Assembly (NCBI GenBank): GCA_964443225.1
Contig: CAYUCC010000020.1
Coordinates: 1-64,000, forward strand
Direction of reading: 5' to 3'
Source: SSC4 sp964443225
Lineage (GTDB): Bacteria > Chloroflexota > Anaerolineae > SSC4 > Amarolineaceae
Length of the DNA stretch: 64,000 bases
In this document: in pieces, positions 16,025 through 23,487 of the stretch
Numbering within the stretch: position 1 is the first letter of the stretch
Layout of the letters: the number at the start of each line of letters is the position of its first letter
Program-made: the position numbers and the translations under genes
Notes under the pieces: generated by a model
Database searches by the model: none
Seen by the model: the letters and a program-made list of their open reading frames with translations, nothing else
What the model was told of the DNA's origin: nothing

Positions 16025-16971
16025 GTCAGCACCTTCTCGAAAAAGTCGAACTGCTGCGCCACGTGCATGCCGGCACGCTCGTACAGATGGGTCGCCCCCG
16101 TGGCATTGGCGGAATCGACCCCCAGACCGACGTGACGTTCGCCGCGCCGGTAGAACTCGCCGAACGAGTGAATCAGCAGGGCCATGCCGAGGCCCTGACG
16201 CCGCCATGGCCGGCGTATGGCCAGGTGACGCACCCAGCCGAGGTTTGGCCAATCATAACAAAGCGAGGTTCCAGCCACCTGATCGCCGTCCAGGGCCAGG
16301 AAAAACAGGCTGGGATCAAAATCGTCGCGCGCGATCGACCGGGCCGCCCACTCTTCGAAATTGCCGGGCACGTGTCCCCAATGATCAGCAAACGCCTCCT
16401 CGACAGCCTCGAACGCGGCGCGTGCCTCAGCGGCGGGGTCCATCGCACGCACGAGGATGCCTTCTGGCAGCTGCGGCGCAGCTGGCGGCTGCGTCAGGTC
16501 GATCTCCATGCGCCAGAAAGCGCGCACCTGACGATAGCCATGGTGTTCGAACAAGGCGCGCGCCGCCGCGTTCTTGTGGCTGGTGATGTGGCTGTTGGTG
16601 ACCTGCGCACCCGGCGGCGCCATTACGATGTGATCCCGCGCACGGACCTCACTCCACTGCAGCAGGGCCGTGCCGATCCCACGACCGAAATGTTCGGGGT
16701 GCACGGTGCCCATACTGCTGATTGTGACGTGCGGTTCTTTGTCCCAGGCTTCGACGTAGCCGATGATCTCACCCGCCGCGGTTTCGACCACGCGGGCGTC
16801 CGTGGCCAGGTCGAAACGCTGGCGCTGCCACTCAGCCAGCACATCCTCGCGCGATGTATCGGGCTCACCTATTTCGAAAGTGTCGTGTGCCTGCTGAAGG
16901 GCCAGCACGCCGTCGAGATCGTCTATTGCAGCGGGCCGTGCAATCAGGCCGGCCGGCAAATGCATATCCAT
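16021..16971 (-). CDS. tandem GNAT acetyltransferase
   Basis: 316 residues with two GNAT halves: VHPEHFGRGIGTALLQWSEV in the first and LAIRRPWRRQGLGMALLIHS in the second. It is a clear paralogue of the 13668 gene. The ATG at 16971 has AAAGGAG five bases upstream, a strong start after a ~100-bp gap, so this may begin a new transcription unit or follow rsgA by readthrough. Substrate unknown. Confidence 0.85.
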   Translation of the reverse strand: MDMHLPAGLIARPAAIDDLDGVLALQQAHDTFEIGEPDTSREDVLAEWQRQRFDLATDARVVETAAGEIIGYVEAWDKEPHVTISSMGTVHPEHFGRGIGTALLQWSEVRARDHIVMAPPGAQVTNSHITSHKNAAARALFEHHGYRQVRAFWRMEIDLTQPPAAPQLPEGILVRAMDPAAEARAAFEAVEEAFADHWGHVPGNFEEWAARSIARDDFDPSLFFLALDGDQVAGTSLCYDWPNLGWVRHLAIRRPWRRQGLGMALLIHSFGEFYRRGERHVGLGVDSANATGATHLYERAGMHVAQQFDFFEKVLT

Positions 16972-17014
16972 ATTGTCTCCTTTGCTGGTTGGATCGATCG
17001 CTTTCAGAGCCTAT

Positions 17015-17066
17015 CCGAATAACCGCCCCGAGGTGCCCTATCAAGGCGAATCATTGGGTTATTCGG
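17015..17066. repeat. inverted repeat CCGAATAACC, possible divergent palindromic element
   Basis: CCGAATAACC (17015-17024) and GGTTATTCGG (17057-17066) flank 32 bases containing GGCGAAT. Outer bases resemble the ends of the 78-bp element (GGGTCTG on the minus strand). It may be a diverged member or simply a terminator for rsgA, whose stop is nine bases away. Confidence 0.45.
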
Positions 17067-17074
17067 CCAGACCC

Positions 17075-18058
17075 TTACTCGGCATCCATACGCAGGTAGG
17101 TCTGATAACGCCGTTCGGCGATGTCGCCCGCCGCCACGGCGTCCTTGATCGCACAGCCCGGCTCGTGCGAATGTGTGCACGTGGCACCGAACTGGCACTC
17201 GCCCAGGTAGGGACGCATTTCGCGGAACAGGTAGGCCAGGTCGTATTCGGCCAGCGAGGCCATACTCAGCTCCTTGACACCCGGTGTGTCGATCACCTGC
17301 CCACCAGCGTCCAGGTCGAACATCTCCAGGTGGGTGGTGGTGTGTTTGCCTTTGCCGGTGCTTTCACTGATTTCATTGACGCGCAGGCCCAGTTCGGGCT
17401 GGATCGTGTTGAGCAGCGAAGTCTTGCCGACGCCCGATTTGCCTACGAAGACCGACAGCCGGTCGTGCAGCGCCGCCTGCAGCGCTTCGATGCCGGCACC
17501 GCTGCGCACGCTGGTCAGGATCACCGGGTACCCCATGCGGCGGTAGGTTTCCGCCTCGGCTTCGAGGGTGCCAGGGTCCACCAGGTCGATCTTGGTGATG
17601 CAGATTAACACCGGCAGGTCTTCGGCCTCGGCGATGGCCAGGTAACGGTCGAGCAGCCCCCACGTTGGTTCGGGCTGCGCCGCGGCCAGCATCGGAATCA
17701 ACTGGTCGATGTTGGCCGCGATGACCTGCTCGATTTCCTGCGTGCCGGCGGCCGGACGCACGAAGCGGTTGGCGCGCGGCAGGACGTTGGTGATCATGCC
17801 GGTATCGTGGGAGGCGTCGAGGTACTCGACCCAGTCGCCAATGGCGACCGGATCGAGTACAGCGAGACCGCGTACCGCTTGCACCCGTCGATGACCGACC
17901 GACGAACGGTCGGCGGTGGGATAGACCAGGTCTTTGCGCAGTTTGCTCGACAACGAGCACACCACGGTCTGGTGACTGGTCCGCACGTAGTAGTGGCCGA
18001 GGGCCTTTTTGAAGACCTGGCCCTGGTGACGATGTGTATTGTGTCCCGATGTCGTCAT
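17075..18058 (-). CDS. rsgA: ribosome small subunit GTPase RsgA
   Basis: Circularly permuted GTPase that assists late 30S maturation; 327 residues. The order OB-fold, G4 (ITKIDL), G1 (GKSGVGKTSLLN), G3 (DTPG) and a C-terminal zinc motif with Cys and His (CTHSHEPGC) are diagnostic. The ATG at 18058 has AGGAAAG upstream. It follows the ABC permease gene after eight bases, so it is co-transcribed with an exporter and an acetyltransferase. That is an unusual setting for a ribosome-assembly factor, and it is interesting because the operon has a leader-peptide attenuator. Confidence 0.93.
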   Translation of the reverse strand: MTTSGHNTHRHQGQVFKKALGHYYVRTSHQTVVCSLSSKLRKDLVYPTADRSSVGHRRVQAVRGLAVLDPVAIGDWVEYLDASHDTGMITNVLPRANRFVRPAAGTQEIEQVIAANIDQLIPMLAAAQPEPTWGLLDRYLAIAEAEDLPVLICITKIDLVDPGTLEAEAETYRRMGYPVILTSVRSGAGIEALQAALHDRLSVFVGKSGVGKTSLLNTIQPELGLRVNEISESTGKGKHTTTHLEMFDLDAGGQVIDTPGVKELSMASLAEYDLAYLFREMRPYLGECQFGATCTHSHEPGCAIKDAVAAGDIAERRYQTYLRMDAE

Positions 18059-18066
18059 GGTCTTTC

Positions 18067-18891
18067 CTAACCGTTCCGGTGCAGCTTGCCGGTGCGTTTG
18101 GCATAATTTTCGGCCCAGCGGAAAACAGCCAGGCCGGCCGGAATGGTGACGACGCCGATGATCAGCAGCGGCCAGACATAGGGCCACAGATCGCGCGTCG
18201 CCGCCCCGTCCAACAGGGTGGCACGTACGCCGTCGAGCACGTAGGTGGCCGGAGACAGCTTACTCAGCGTTTGCATCCACTCGGGCAGCACTTCCACCGG
18301 ATAGTATACACCGGAGACCAGCAAGAGCAAGGCGATGATGACGTGTGTCATCTGCGAGCCACGCTCGGGGAAAAGCAATGGCAGCACCGAGCCGACGATG
18401 CTGATCCCGATGAACGACACACTGCCGACGATGAGCATGACCAGGCCGCCCCACAGGTTCGCATTATCCAACCGGATGTCGAAGAAGAGCAGGGTTGCGC
18501 CCAGGATGACCGCGGTGTGAACGAGACTGTAGATCACGGCGAACACGGTCTGCCCCAGCATGTGAGTGATCCGCTGAATCGGTGCCATCAGGGTGTACTC
18601 GATGGTCCCTTCCCAACGCTCCATGCCGATGACGTCGGTGACCCAGTAGAATATGGAAGACAGGTAGCGCCAGACGATGGTGCCGATGGCCAGGTAGATG
18701 ACCATGAACTCGGTATCGACGCCTGAACCGCCCAGCGCACCCATGCCGTAGCCGATATAGCTCACGGACAGGGAGTTGACGATGGAGTAGACGAGCCACA
18801 CCACCTCCCATGCCCAGTAGCGTTTGACGATATAGAAGTTGCGTTCCATGAACGCATAACTGGCTTTGAATTCGTTCGCTAGAGTCGTCAC
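18067..18891 (-). CDS. ABC-2 type transporter permease
   Basis: 274-residue membrane protein with six hydrophobic helices in the ABC-2/DrrB arrangement. It begins MTTLANEFKASYAFMERNFY and contains the amphipathic N-terminal helix common to drug and polysaccharide exporters. It pairs with the ATPase at 20193, although a GNAT gene lies between them. The GTG at 18891 overlaps the stop of that GNAT gene (GTGA). Likely function is export of a drug, lipid or secondary metabolite; the cargo is unknown. Confidence 0.88.
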   Translation of the reverse strand: MTTLANEFKASYAFMERNFYIVKRYWAWEVVWLVYSIVNSLSVSYIGYGMGALGGSGVDTEFMVIYLAIGTIVWRYLSSIFYWVTDVIGMERWEGTIEYTLMAPIQRITHMLGQTVFAVIYSLVHTAVILGATLLFFDIRLDNANLWGGLVMLIVGSVSFIGISIVGSVLPLLFPERGSQMTHVIIALLLLVSGVYYPVEVLPEWMQTLSKLSPATYVLDGVRATLLDGAATRDLWPYVWPLLIIGVVTIPAGLAVFRWAENYAKRTGKLHRNG

Positions 18892-20162
18892 GGGACTCTC
18901 TCCTTTCCAGGCAGGTCAGCCAGGGTGCTGACAACCGCTGCCTGATCGACCTGCCGCCTGGCCCATTCGTCGCGCAGGATACCCATATAAATGAAATCCC
19001 AGCGCCGGCCCTCACGCATGAACATGTGCCGCGCGCGGCCTTCGACGACAAAGCCCGTTTTGATGTACGAGCGCACGGCTCGTTCGTTGTATTCGAACAC
19101 GTTCAGGTTGACCCGCCACAGGTTCAGCTCGTCGAAGGCATAACGCAGCAGAAGCTGCATGGCTTCGGTACCGTAACCCTTGCCCCAGAAGGCCGGGTCT
19201 CCGATGCCGATGCCCACCCACGCGCTGCCATGGACCCAGTTGATGCCACCCAGGCTGATGAAACCGATTGCCTGGTCGTCCGCCAGTGTGCAGATCATCA
19301 GATGCACGCTGTTGGGCCGCTCGCGGCTGGCCATCTCTTCCAACTCCTTACGCGTACCGGCGAGACTCCACGGCTGCGTTGGGTCGGCATCGAGCATGCG
19401 CACGAATTCCGAATTGCGTGCCCACGTCGTCATCACCGGAGCGTCGCGTTCGACATCGGGCGCAGCCAGGCGTACCAGCTGACCGGTCAGCGCATCGTTC
19501 GTTCTTGCGTGCCCATTCGTGCTGCGCGGCATTGACAGGACGTCACTGCGCCAGCGTTCCGCCTGCTGGTTGTCGAGCGTAACGCTGGCCTGGGCCACCT
19601 CCGGCTGACGCCACTCGTCGACGAGCAAGCCGTAGGCCAGGAGGTCCCAGCGCCGGCCATGATAGTGCACGGCCTGGCGCTGGCGAGTCTCCAGGCGAAA
19701 CCCGGTCGCTTCGAGGACACGGATGATTTCGATTTCGTCACTGGCCACGTCGACCATCAGGCGGTAAAAACCCAGTTCGTCGAAGGCATAGCGCAGGACG
19801 AGCTGCAGCAGTTCCCGCGTGGTGGCATCATCCTGTGCAGTTGGGTCACCCATTGCATACCTGAACTGCGCATAATTGCGCGACCAAACGATCCCGTAGA
19901 ACCGCGCAAACCCCACCAGGCGATCATCGGCCTGCGTTCGCACGGCCAGCAGAATCTCGTTGCTGTCCCGGCTCTGTGCCGCTTCGTAGCGCTTCTGGAT
20001 CTGCGCCCTGGACAGCGGACGTGTCGGCTGAACATCGAGAAACCGTCTGTATGCCGCATCGTTGCTCCAACCAGCTTCGATCTCGGCATCGCGGTTGGGG
20101 TCGGGCGCGGCCAGGCAGAGTAGAGCACTTTCATACAACGGTCGAGTGATATTTGTGTTCAT
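18888..20162 (-). CDS. tandem RimJ/RimL-type acetyltransferase
   Basis: 424 residues made of two GNAT_3/RimJ-like copies. Each ends with RYAFDEL and a GRRWD segment (HGRRWDLLAYGLLVDEW and GRRWDFIYMGILRDEW), showing an internal duplication. The acetyl-CoA loop in the second copy is FWGKGYGTEAMQLLLRYAF. The first copy lacks a good Q/RxxGxG, reading PTAQDDATTRELLQLV, so it may be catalytically inactive. The ATG at 20162 has GGAAGGA upstream. Sits between the ABC ATPase and permease genes. Confidence 0.85.
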   Translation of the reverse strand: MNTNITRPLYESALLCLAAPDPNRDAEIEAGWSNDAAYRRFLDVQPTRPLSRAQIQKRYEAAQSRDSNEILLAVRTQADDRLVGFARFYGIVWSRNYAQFRYAMGDPTAQDDATTRELLQLVLRYAFDELGFYRLMVDVASDEIEIIRVLEATGFRLETRQRQAVHYHGRRWDLLAYGLLVDEWRQPEVAQASVTLDNQQAERWRSDVLSMPRSTNGHARTNDALTGQLVRLAAPDVERDAPVMTTWARNSEFVRMLDADPTQPWSLAGTRKELEEMASRERPNSVHLMICTLADDQAIGFISLGGINWVHGSAWVGIGIGDPAFWGKGYGTEAMQLLLRYAFDELNLWRVNLNVFEYNERAVRSYIKTGFVVEGRARHMFMREGRRWDFIYMGILRDEWARRQVDQAAVVSTLADLPGKERVP

Positions 20163-20192
20163 CGTTCCTTCCTCTCAATCGGCACCGCGCCG

Positions 20193-21077
20193 TTATTCGG
20201 CCTGATCCTCGGTTACCAACTTCTTCCCGGTAAGCTGGAGGAACACTTCCTCCAGGGTGGGCAGCTGACCGTTGGCCTGCGGCACCAGGCGCTTCAGGTT
20301 TTCCGGTGTGTCCAGGGCCACGATATTGCCGCCATCGATGATGGCAATCCGATCACACAGGGTGTCGGCTTCCATCATGTCGTGGGTGGTCAGCAGGATC
20401 GTGGCATCGTGTTGGTCGCGCAGCTCACGCACGAAGGCTTGTACCTCGTGTTTGGAGCGTGGGTCCAGCCCGGTCGTCGGCTCGTCGAGCAGCAGTAAGA
20501 TCGGATGCGTCAGGAAGGCACGGGCAATGGCAACCTTCTGCTGCATGCCGCGTGACATCTCTTCCATCGGCTGATAGATCGACTTCTCTTCGAGCCCCAG
20601 GCGAACCAGGATCGTGCGTGCCTGCTTGCGTGCCTCACTGCCACTGACGCCGTACAAGCGGGCGCCGTACAACAGGTTCTCCATCGGTGACAGCTTCTTG
20701 AAGAAGCTGGCCTCGACCGACACGCGGTTGATGAGCCGCTGCACGGCCATCGGCTGCCGCACCGTATCGTGGCCAAAAACTGTAATCTGACCGCCGTCCG
20801 GAATAAGCAGGGTGGCAATCAACCGAATCAGGGTCGATTTGCCGCTGCCGTTGGGGCCGAGCACACCGAAGATTTCCCCGCGCCCCACGTCGAACGAGAC
20901 GTGGTTGACGGCGGTGGTTTTGGGCGTCCCGGCCAGCGGCGTCCCGTTGCCGTTGGTGTGGCCATTTTGCCCGTTTCGCTGTTTCGCCGGAAAGAACTTG
21001 CGCCAGGCCGCTGCGCCGCCATTTTTGCCGAAGGTCTTATGGGCTGAATCTACATGCAAAGCAACTGAGTCATACAT
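20193..21077 (-). CDS. ABC transporter ATP-binding protein (DrrA type)
   Basis: 294 residues. Walker A GPNGSGKST, signature MSRGMQQKVAIARAF (a degenerate LSGGQ typical of DrrA-like exporters), Walker B LLLLDEPTTGLDP and H-loop TTHDM. An insert of about 30 residues rich in Asn and Gly precedes the nucleotide-binding fold. AAGGAG lies six bases before the ATG. Partner permease at 18067. Transcription comes from the promoter at 21424-21452 through a leader with two terminators. Confidence 0.93.
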   Translation of the reverse strand: MYDSVALHVDSAHKTFGKNGGAAAWRKFFPAKQRNGQNGHTNGNGTPLAGTPKTTAVNHVSFDVGRGEIFGVLGPNGSGKSTLIRLIATLLIPDGGQITVFGHDTVRQPMAVQRLINRVSVEASFFKKLSPMENLLYGARLYGVSGSEARKQARTILVRLGLEEKSIYQPMEEMSRGMQQKVAIARAFLTHPILLLLDEPTTGLDPRSKHEVQAFVRELRDQHDATILLTTHDMMEADTLCDRIAIIDGGNIVALDTPENLKRLVPQANGQLPTLEEVFLQLTGKKLVTEDQAE

Positions 21078-21124
21078 TTGATATCTCCTTCACCGATTTC
21101 CCGTGCGCTCCCAGCCTGATCGAC

Positions 21125-21161
21125 AAAAAAAGGCCGGGGGAGCGCTGATGCCCCTCGGCCT
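21125..21161 (-). terminator. leader terminator 2 before the ABC ATPase gene
   Basis: On the minus strand AGGCCGAGGGG pairs with CCCCCGGCCT around a short loop and is followed by TTTTTTT. It ends about 45 bases before the ABC ATPase start, inside its 5' leader, so it must be overcome for expression. Confidence 0.8.
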
Positions 21162-21195
21162 GTACCGGTTGAACCAAAAACCGGCGATAGAAATC

Positions 21196-21230
21196 AAAAA
21201 GGCCGTGGAGCGTTGTGTGCACCCACGGCC
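21196..21230 (-). terminator. leader terminator 1 after the leader peptide
   Basis: On the minus strand GGCCGTGG (21223-21230) pairs with CCACGGCC (21201-21208), 14-base loop, then TTTTT. It begins 25 bases after the stop of the 33-codon leader ORF. Its CGGCC arm could alternatively pair with the GGCCG arm of terminator 2. Confidence 0.8.
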
Positions 21231-21255
21231 CGGCAGCATGTTCGTCTATGGACGA

Positions 21256-21357
21256 TTATGTCAACCTGGCGGTAGGCGCAACACGCGCGCGAACGAACCC
21301 ACTGCTAACCGCAGTGACTCGCACAGTCGCAATGACAGGGATGAAGATCTTTTTCAT
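21256..21357 (-). CDS. leader peptide (33 aa) of the ABC/GNAT/rsgA operon
   Basis: Short ORF starting MKKIFIPVIATVRV, ending RARVAPTARLT, between a consensus promoter and two terminators. AAAGG lies nine bases upstream of its ATG at 21357. It has no domain match I recognise. Its place is that of a ribosome-sensing leader peptide: ribosome stalling on it could prevent terminator 1 from folding. The comparison is with leader-peptide control of bacterial ABC exporters such as bmrB-bmrCD in Bacillus subtilis. Translation is inferred, not shown. Confidence 0.55.
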   Translation of the reverse strand: MKKIFIPVIATVRVTAVSSGFVRARVAPTARLT

Positions 21358-21423
21358 CTGAATGCGCCTTTCCTTTCCGAAGAATCGATCGGTTGGTTTT
21401 GTTTCCCATACCGAGCGTGGCAG

Positions 21424-21452
21424 ATAATAGCACCACCGCGCGGATTTGTCAA
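21424..21452 (-). promoter_or_regulatory. consensus sigma-70 promoter for the attenuated operon
   Basis: On the minus strand TTGACA (21452-21447), 17-base spacer, TATTAT (21429-21424). Start of transcription near 21417. It is the best consensus match, together with the one at 43050-43078, seen in the window. Confidence 0.75.
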
Positions 21453-21463
21453 ACGAGACCAAC

Positions 21464-21510
21464 CCAAAATCAAATCCAAAATCAATCCAAAATCCAAAAT
21501 CCAAAATCTA
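21464..21510 (-). repeat. GATTTTGG repeat at the 3' end of the reductase gene
   Basis: On the coding (minus) strand the stop TAG is itself part of TAGATTTTGGATTTTGG and further GATTTTGG units. The same repeat, in the same orientation relative to the gene, is at 51610 and 61860. Confidence 0.85.
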
Positions 21511-22911
21511 AAGCCGCCCCAACGCTTTCTCCATCTCCTCGATCGACGTGAATTTCACGCGCGGGCGGTTTGTCGTCTTACCGGCGGCGGTTTCCTGGGC
21601 GTTGAGACGCTGCCAGTCTTCGTAGGTGAAGAGGTGCGGCTGGCGCGCGCGTGCGAACTGTTCCACTGCGCTGACGTCAGGAGAGGGTGGATCGAGATAG
21701 ATGCCGTTGGCCAGGTCTTCCATCATGCAGTCGACGGTCTCCACGGCGTCGGGCTTGTTGGTGCCAATGACACCTGACGGCCCGCGTTTGATCCAGCCGG
21801 CGGTATACTGGCCCACCAGCGGGCGCTGGGTCTCCGGATCGAGCACGCGACCCATTTGATTGAGAATGACGCCCCAGCTCTCTTTGAACGGCACATCCGG
21901 CAGTGACACACCCAGGTAACCGACCGAACGGAACACCAGGCCGGCCGGTATCTCCTCGAATTTGCCCGTGGGCTTCGGGCGCAAGGAGCCGGCCTCGGTC
22001 TTGTAGAGTTGATTTTTGACCAGGCGCATGCGGATAACGTGCCCCTGCGCATCGCCCATCAGTTCGGTGGGTGACACGAGGAAGCGGAAAATGAGCCGGC
22101 GGCCTTTGCCGGTGGGTTCACGTCCCCCGAACGCCTGCAGCATTTCGACTTTTTTGGCCGTTGCGCGATCGGCATTGCTCGTCAGTTCATCCTGACTCAG
22201 CGGATCGAGCGTCACTTCATCCACGGGGGCAAACACGTCGACGTCGGCCATTTCGCCGAGTTCTTTGACTTCCGGCGTGGTAAAGGCTGCCTGGACCGGC
22301 CCGCGCCGGCCCAAGACGTACACGGTGCGCACGCGGCTGTGACGCAGCGCCTCCAGCGCATAGTCGGCAATGTCGGTAGCGGCCAGTTCTTCCGGCGTAC
22401 GCAGTAGAATGCGAGCCACGTCCAGGGCCACGTTGCCAATACCGACCACCGCTGCCGACTCCTGACTCAGGTCGAACTCGAGGTGGCGGTAGTCGGGGTG
22501 GCCGTTGTACCAGGCGACGAACTCGGTGGCCGGATAGCTGCCGGTCAGGTCCTCGCCGGGAATGTCCATACGGCGGTCGGTCTGGGCGCCGGTCGTGTAA
22601 ACGATCTGGTGGTAGTACTGCTGCAAATCGGCCACCGTCACGTCGCGTCCAAGTTCGACGTTGCCGAAGAAGCGGAAATTGGGGTGCGATGCAATCTTGT
22701 CGAACACCGCCGTGACCGATTTGATCTTTTGATGATCGGGCGCGACGCCCAGGCGTACGAGGCCAAACGGCGTTGGCAGCCGGTCGAAAAGATCGATCTG
22801 TGCGACGAGACCGGCCTGACGCTGCAGGGCATCGGCCGTGTAGAAGCCGGTGGGGCCGGCACCAATGATCGCAACCCGCAAAGGGCGCGACTCAGTACCT
22901 GGTTTGTGCAT
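21508..22911 (-). CDS. ferredoxin/adrenodoxin-type NADP reductase
   Basis: 467-residue flavoprotein of the NADPH-adrenodoxin reductase (FprA) family, which shuttles electrons between NADPH and ferredoxin. FAD site IIGAGPTGFYTADAL, NADP site VVGIGNVALDVARIL, and the C-terminal FAD motif YTAGWIKRGPSGVIGTNK. The ATG at 22911 is chosen for GGAG six bases upstream over an ATG twelve codons earlier. Its stop codon lies in a GATTTTGG repeat. Ferredoxin partners could include the aldehyde oxidoreductase at 5.5 kb, but there is no direct link. Confidence 0.93.
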   Translation of the reverse strand: MHKPGTESRPLRVAIIGAGPTGFYTADALQRQAGLVAQIDLFDRLPTPFGLVRLGVAPDHQKIKSVTAVFDKIASHPNFRFFGNVELGRDVTVADLQQYYHQIVYTTGAQTDRRMDIPGEDLTGSYPATEFVAWYNGHPDYRHLEFDLSQESAAVVGIGNVALDVARILLRTPEELAATDIADYALEALRHSRVRTVYVLGRRGPVQAAFTTPEVKELGEMADVDVFAPVDEVTLDPLSQDELTSNADRATAKKVEMLQAFGGREPTGKGRRLIFRFLVSPTELMGDAQGHVIRMRLVKNQLYKTEAGSLRPKPTGKFEEIPAGLVFRSVGYLGVSLPDVPFKESWGVILNQMGRVLDPETQRPLVGQYTAGWIKRGPSGVIGTNKPDAVETVDCMMEDLANGIYLDPPSPDVSAVEQFARARQPHLFTYEDWQRLNAQETAAGKTTNRPRVKFTSIEEMEKALGRL

Positions 22912-22950
22912 GAAATGCTCCTTTGCATGTTCGATCCCTGTCATCATCGA

Positions 22951-23382
22951 TCAGGTTTCGTTCTCCAACTGCATCTGCAAGGTGTCGATCTCGCCCCGAT
23001 ATTGGTCACGTTGGGCTTTGACCACGTCTCCAATCGAAATGATGCCCACGAGTCTGCCTTCTTCGAGTACCGGAAGGTGCCGGATACGCCGTTCGGTCAT
23101 GGTGTTGGCAACTGACTGGACATCTTCGTCGGGCAGGACAGTGATCAGGTTGGTGGTCATGACATCGGCGACTTCCAGGTCGAAGACATTGGGGTGTGTC
23201 ACAGCTTTGCGAATCACATCGCGTTCGGACAGCAGACCGATCGGATGGCCGCTCCAATCGACCACCACCAATGACCCGATATTTTGCTCGACGAGCATCG
23301 TCACCGCCTCGCGGAGGATGCGGTCTGGAGGGGTTGTGGCGACATGGGTGCCCTTACGCGCCAGGATAGTGCGTACTTTCAT
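22951..23382 (-). CDS. CBS domain protein
   Basis: 143 residues made of two CBS motifs (GSLVVVDWSGHPIGLLSERD and RHLPVLEEGRLVGIISIGD), followed by a short helical tail. CBS pairs bind adenosyl ligands and report energy state; no catalytic domain is attached. The ATG at 23382 has GGAGG seven bases upstream. The open frame continues to 24255 in the antisense of the next gene, which is an artefact. Divergent from the AfsR-like gene. Confidence 0.92.
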   Translation of the reverse strand: MKVRTILARKGTHVATTPPDRILREAVTMLVEQNIGSLVVVDWSGHPIGLLSERDVIRKAVTHPNVFDLEVADVMTTNLITVLPDEDVQSVANTMTERRIRHLPVLEEGRLVGIISIGDVVKAQRDQYRGEIDTLQMQLENET

Positions 23383-23457
23383 GGTAGTACCTCCTATGAA
23401 TTCTGTCATTATTCTACCACACATGTGCGCGGCGATTCCAATTTGCAGACAGTGTGT

Positions 23458-23463
23458 TATAAT
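23458..23463 (+). promoter_or_regulatory. -10 box of the AfsR-like operon
   Basis: TATAAT 25 bases upstream of the GTG start. I see no convincing -35, so an activator may be required. Confidence 0.4.
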
Positions 23464-23487
23464 GTGGTGCAGGCAGGGAGAGGATTC

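Noticed and set aside
16981..17074. Firm assignment to the 78-bp palindromic family
   Set aside because: Only the arm core GAATAAC and ends look alike; the interior differs, so it is listed separately with low confidence.
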